In this document: one piece after another, positions 61,783-64,000 of the stretch
Position numbering within the stretch: the stretch's first letter is position 1
How the letters are laid out: every line of letters starts with the position of its first letter
Assembly (NCBI GenBank): GCA_004144345.1
Contig: SEEL01000002.1
Location: forward strand, 112,072-176,071
Direction: 5' to 3'
DNA length: 64,000 nucleotides
Source of the DNA: Hyphomicrobiales bacterium
GTDB lineage: Bacteria; Pseudomonadota; Alphaproteobacteria; Rhizobiales; Devosiaceae
Translations under genes and position numbers: made by a program
Notes under the pieces: generated by a model
What the model was told of the DNA's origin: nothing
Seen by the model: only the letters and a program-made list of their open reading frames with translations
The model's database searches: none

Positions 61783-62682
61783 ATGCGGTCAAATGGCGTA
61801 ATGGGGAGCCCAAAGCGGCATCGGGACAATCTTGCAGCGTTGCCTTTGGTGGCGCCGTTCCTGCTCGTCTATGGCGCGCTCTTCATCTGGCCGGCGCTGC
61901 AAATGCTGGCGCTCAGCCTCACCAACAGCCAGCTGACACTGCCTGGCGAATTCATCGGCTTCGACAATTATGTGAAGCTGCTTGGCGACCGCAAATTCGG
62001 CACCGCGCTGGTCAACACGCTCTATTTCGTGGGCCTCACCGTCATCCCGAGCACGCTGCTCGGCCTCGCCCTCGCCATGGTCGTCCACCGGCTCAAGGGC
62101 GTGCTGCAGGCCATCGTCCTCGCCTGCTTCTTCATCCCCTATATCCTGCCGGTTTCGACCGTCACCTTCATCGCCTGGTGGATCACCGACACGGCGAACG
62201 GCCCGCTCGGCCAGTTCGTCCGCGCCCCCAATGGCGATGTGCAATTGATCTGGCGCAGCGTGCCGCTGTTCCTGCCCGCCGTTGCCGTGCTCACCATCTG
62301 GTGGACCGTCGGCTTCAATGTGCTGATCTTCCTCGCCGGCCTCCGCACCCTGCCGGTCGAGCTCTATGAAGCGGCGCGGCTCGATGGCGCCAACCGCCGC
62401 ACCATGTTCACCAACATCACCTGGCCGCTGATCTGGCCGGTCACCGCGCTGGTGCTCACCATCCAGCTGATCATCCAGATCAAGGTGTTCGACCAGGTGT
62501 TCCTGATGGTGTCGGGCGGCCGTGTCGATGCCACCATGGTGCTGGTGCAATACATCTACACCGTCGCCTTCCAGCGCAACCAGGGCGGCTACGCCTCGAC
62601 CGTCGCCATCGCCCTCTTCGTCCTCGTCGTCACGGTGGCGCTGCTGCAATACCAATTGCTGCGGCTGAGGTCGGCGAAATGA
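61783..62682 (+). CDS. Sugar ABC importer permease (MalF type)
   Basis: This 299-residue permease has six helices. EAA loop: VELYEAARLDGANRRTMFTNITWPLIWPV. A second in-frame ATG at 61801 (MGSPKRHRDN) is equally possible; neither has a strong ribosome binding site. Its stop overlaps the next permease start (ATGA). Confidence 0.92.
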   Translation: MRSNGVMGSPKRHRDNLAALPLVAPFLLVYGALFIWPALQMLALSLTNSQLTLPGEFIGFDNYVKLLGDRKFGTALVNTLYFVGLTVIPSTLLGLALAMVVHRLKGVLQAIVLACFFIPYILPVSTVTFIAWWITDTANGPLGQFVRAPNGDVQLIWRSVPLFLPAVAVLTIWWTVGFNVLIFLAGLRTLPVELYEAARLDGANRRTMFTNITWPLIWPVTALVLTIQLIIQIKVFDQVFLMVSGGRVDATMVLVQYIYTVAFQRNQGGYASTVAIALFVLVVTVALLQYQLLRLRSAK

Positions 62683-63479
62683 GCGCGACGACCATCCGCC
62701 GGCTCGATCTCATTGGCCTTTGCCTCTCGGCGCTGGGCCTCGTCCTCGCGCTGCTCTGGGCCTTCCCGCTGCTCTGGTCGGTCGCCGCCACCGTCCTGCC
62801 GCATGGCAGCCCGATGGATTTCGTGCGGACCTATGGCTATGTGCTGTTCGAAACCCAGCTCGGCCGCTGGTATCTCAACTCGATCATCACCTCGGGCGGC
62901 GTGACGCTGATCGTCCTCGCCATCTCGGCCGCCTGCGGCTACGCCATCTCGCAACTCGATTTCTACGGCCGCAAGGTGCTGTGGATCGTGATCCTCGCGA
63001 GCTTCATGATCCCGGTGCAGGCGCTGATCGTGAACCACTTCTTCCTGATGCATCAGTGGAAGCTGATCAACACCTGGCCCGGCGTCATCCTGCCCCAGCT
63101 GATCGCGCCGGTCGCGGTCATCGTCTACAAGCAGTTCTTCGACAGCGTGCCGCGTGAATTCCGCGAAGCCGCGCTGATCGACGGCGCCCGCCACTGGGAG
63201 ATCTTCCTCCGCATCTACCTGCCCCTCAACTGGGGCATCACCACGGCCCTCGCCATCATCATCTTCATCGGTGCCTGGAACGCCTTTCTATGGCCGTTCC
63301 TCGTGGTCACGAAACCCGAAATGATGAACGTCACCGTCGCCGCCACGCAGCTCGGCATGTACGGCGTCGACGGCCTAGCCGCCGCCCTCCTCGCCGGCCT
63401 CCCCATCGCCGTCGCGTATCTCTTGTTCCAGCGCAAGGTAACGGAAGCCGTGATGATGTCGTCGGGCATCAAGGGATAG
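62679..63479 (+). CDS. Sugar ABC importer permease (MalG type)
   Basis: This 266-residue permease has six helices. EAA loop: REFREAALIDGARHWEIFLRIYLPLNWGIT. Binding protein and ATPase for this pair are not in the following 520 bases and may be beyond the window or shared with the 41892-42977 ATPase. It is followed by repeat DNA. Confidence 0.93.
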   Translation: MSATTIRRLDLIGLCLSALGLVLALLWAFPLLWSVAATVLPHGSPMDFVRTYGYVLFETQLGRWYLNSIITSGGVTLIVLAISAACGYAISQLDFYGRKVLWIVILASFMIPVQALIVNHFFLMHQWKLINTWPGVILPQLIAPVAVIVYKQFFDSVPREFREAALIDGARHWEIFLRIYLPLNWGITTALAIIIFIGAWNAFLWPFLVVTKPEMMNVTVAATQLGMYGVDGLAAALLAGLPIAVAYLLFQRKVTEAVMMSSGIKG

Positions 63480-63536
63480 CGAGGCTGGTGGTCGGGCTGA
63501 GCGGGCGGGAATCCCGGGCAGTCAGCACAGCCGTTG

Positions 63537-63720
63537 CCCCACCCTCATCCGGGCTTCGCCCACCTTCTCCCATCAAGGGAGAAGGCCACCCGACCAGCAT
63601 CGCGTTTTCTTGCCTTCGCCACCCCAACGGCGTCGCGGCTTACTTGCCACTCACCGGCGTCGCGGCTCCATCGCCTTCTCCCTTGATGGGAGAAGGTGCC
63701 CGAAGGGCGGATGAGGGTGG
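63537..63720. repeat. Inverted-repeat pair (CTTCTCCC-TCAAGGGAGAAGG family), MITE-like
   Basis: Two copies of a CACCCTCATCC...CTTCTCCC element (63537-63585 and, inverted, 63674-63720) flank 88 bases containing a tandem-like CGGCGTCGCGGCT repeat (63629-63641 and 63656-63668). Each copy also has its own hairpin CCTTCTCCC/GGGAGAAGG. Confidence 0.82.
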
Positions 63721-63749
63721 TGCCAACCACCACACCGTGGGTAGTGCCG

Positions 63750-63834
63750 CCCCACCCCCCACGCTACGCGTGGTCCCCCCTCCCCAGCGCTGCGCGCCGA
63801 GGAGGGGGGACCACGCGTAGCGTGGTGGGTGGGG
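63750..63834. repeat. 85-base palindromic repeat shared with the GTA cluster
   Basis: CCCCACCCCCCACGCTACGCG...CGCGTAGCGTGGTGGGTGGGG forms a long near-perfect palindrome with central CAGCGC/GCGCGC. The right end GGAGGGGGGACCACGCGTAG followed by CGTGGTGGGTGGGG differs by one base from the right end of the 3926-4071 repeat. Confidence 0.88.
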
Positions 63835-63852
63835 TGACGCCGCGCCAATTGC

Positions 63853-63931
63853 GTCATCCCCGCGCAGGCGGGGATCCGGGGCCACGACCACTGTGCTGAC
63901 TGCCCTGGATTCCCGCCTGCGCGGGAATGAC
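63853..63931. repeat. GTCATCCCCGCG-type inverted repeat
   Basis: The left arm GTCATCCCCGCGCAGGCGGG and right arm CCCGCCTGCGCGGGAATGAC are inverted about 35 bases apart. It belongs to the same class as 11257-11325. Confidence 0.85.
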
Positions 63932-64000
63932 GTTGTGGGTGAAACGACGTGCAGTGTTCGTGGCCGCCCCCACCACCGCTACGCGGTCCCCCTCCCCCGT

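Larger units (their letters stand above)
63480..64000. other. Non-coding block of stacked intergenic repeats
   Basis: This 521-base region has no credible gene. It contains an inverted-repeat pair (63537-63585 and 63674-63720), a 85-base palindrome (63750-63834), a GTCATCCCCGCG-type inverted repeat (63853-63931) and a partial palindrome at the window edge (63967-64000). Short frames here are repeat-derived. Confidence 0.85.

Overview
The window is high-GC alphaproteobacterial DNA, most likely chromosomal and from the Hyphomicrobiales; a Devosia-like genome is my best guess. Supporting this are an RcGTA-type gene transfer agent (GTA) cluster, a MucR/Ros regulator, the DUF5330-SufE-DUF6456-DnaA-domain-IV-MucR neighbourhood, a rhizobial-type zinc asparaginase and many split ABC uptake systems. 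Genus is inference only. I see no rRNA, tRNA or CRISPR array.

Region 1 (1-13.4 kb, minus strand) is a GTA structural cluster in canonical order: TerS, TerL, portal, gp3.5-like protein, prohead protease, major capsid, connector genes gp6-gp8, major tail protein, gp10, tail chaperone, short tape measure, gp12, gp13, NlpC/P60 peptidase and the start of the large tail/host-specificity protein, which runs off the left edge. There is no integrase, repressor or lysis module, so this reads as a GTA rather than a prophage. The usual TerL-portal junction is split by about 2.2 kb holding a YhgE/Pip-like membrane protein, an unknown gene and a 49-residue plus-strand gene. A strong rho-independent terminator follows this block. 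A secreted-protein gene also sits on the opposite strand between portal and gp3.5. Large hairpins follow the capsid and major-tail genes.

Region 2 (13.5-27.5 kb) holds an AprI/Inh-type inhibitor, a mobile mystery protein A/B (HTH plus Fic) pair behind three palindromes spaced exactly 32 bp apart, a YcgN protein, a class A penicillin-binding protein followed by DUF1214 and DUF1254 proteins, DUF2336 and DUF1491 proteins, a peptidoglycan-binding protein overlapping a PAS histidine kinase, then DUF5330, SufE, DUF6456, a stand-alone DnaA domain IV protein and MucR.

Region 3 (27.5-41.9 kb) holds a complete seven-gene Mrp/Mnh Na+/H+ antiporter operon, oligopeptidase B, Fe-type superoxide dismutase, a degenerate receiver protein, a DUF853 HerA-like ATPase, a YbjQ protein, a HicB-like/HicA toxin-antitoxin pair, a zinc-dependent L-asparaginase and a double GNAT protein.

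Region 4 (41.9-64 kb) is nutrient uptake and sensing. It holds a sugar ABC importer (ATPase divergent from the binding protein and two permeases), a soluble double-PAS chemoreceptor and a PAS-PAS-HTH protein. A long minus-strand catabolic locus follows: Gfo/Idh/MocA oxidoreductase, RraA-like protein, peptide-type ABC importer with a cytoplasmic sialidase-fold protein, IclR regulator, DapA-family aldolase and MhpD-like hydratase. Last come two sugar permeases and a 0.5 kb stack of intergenic repeats, one family of which also occurs inside the GTA cluster.
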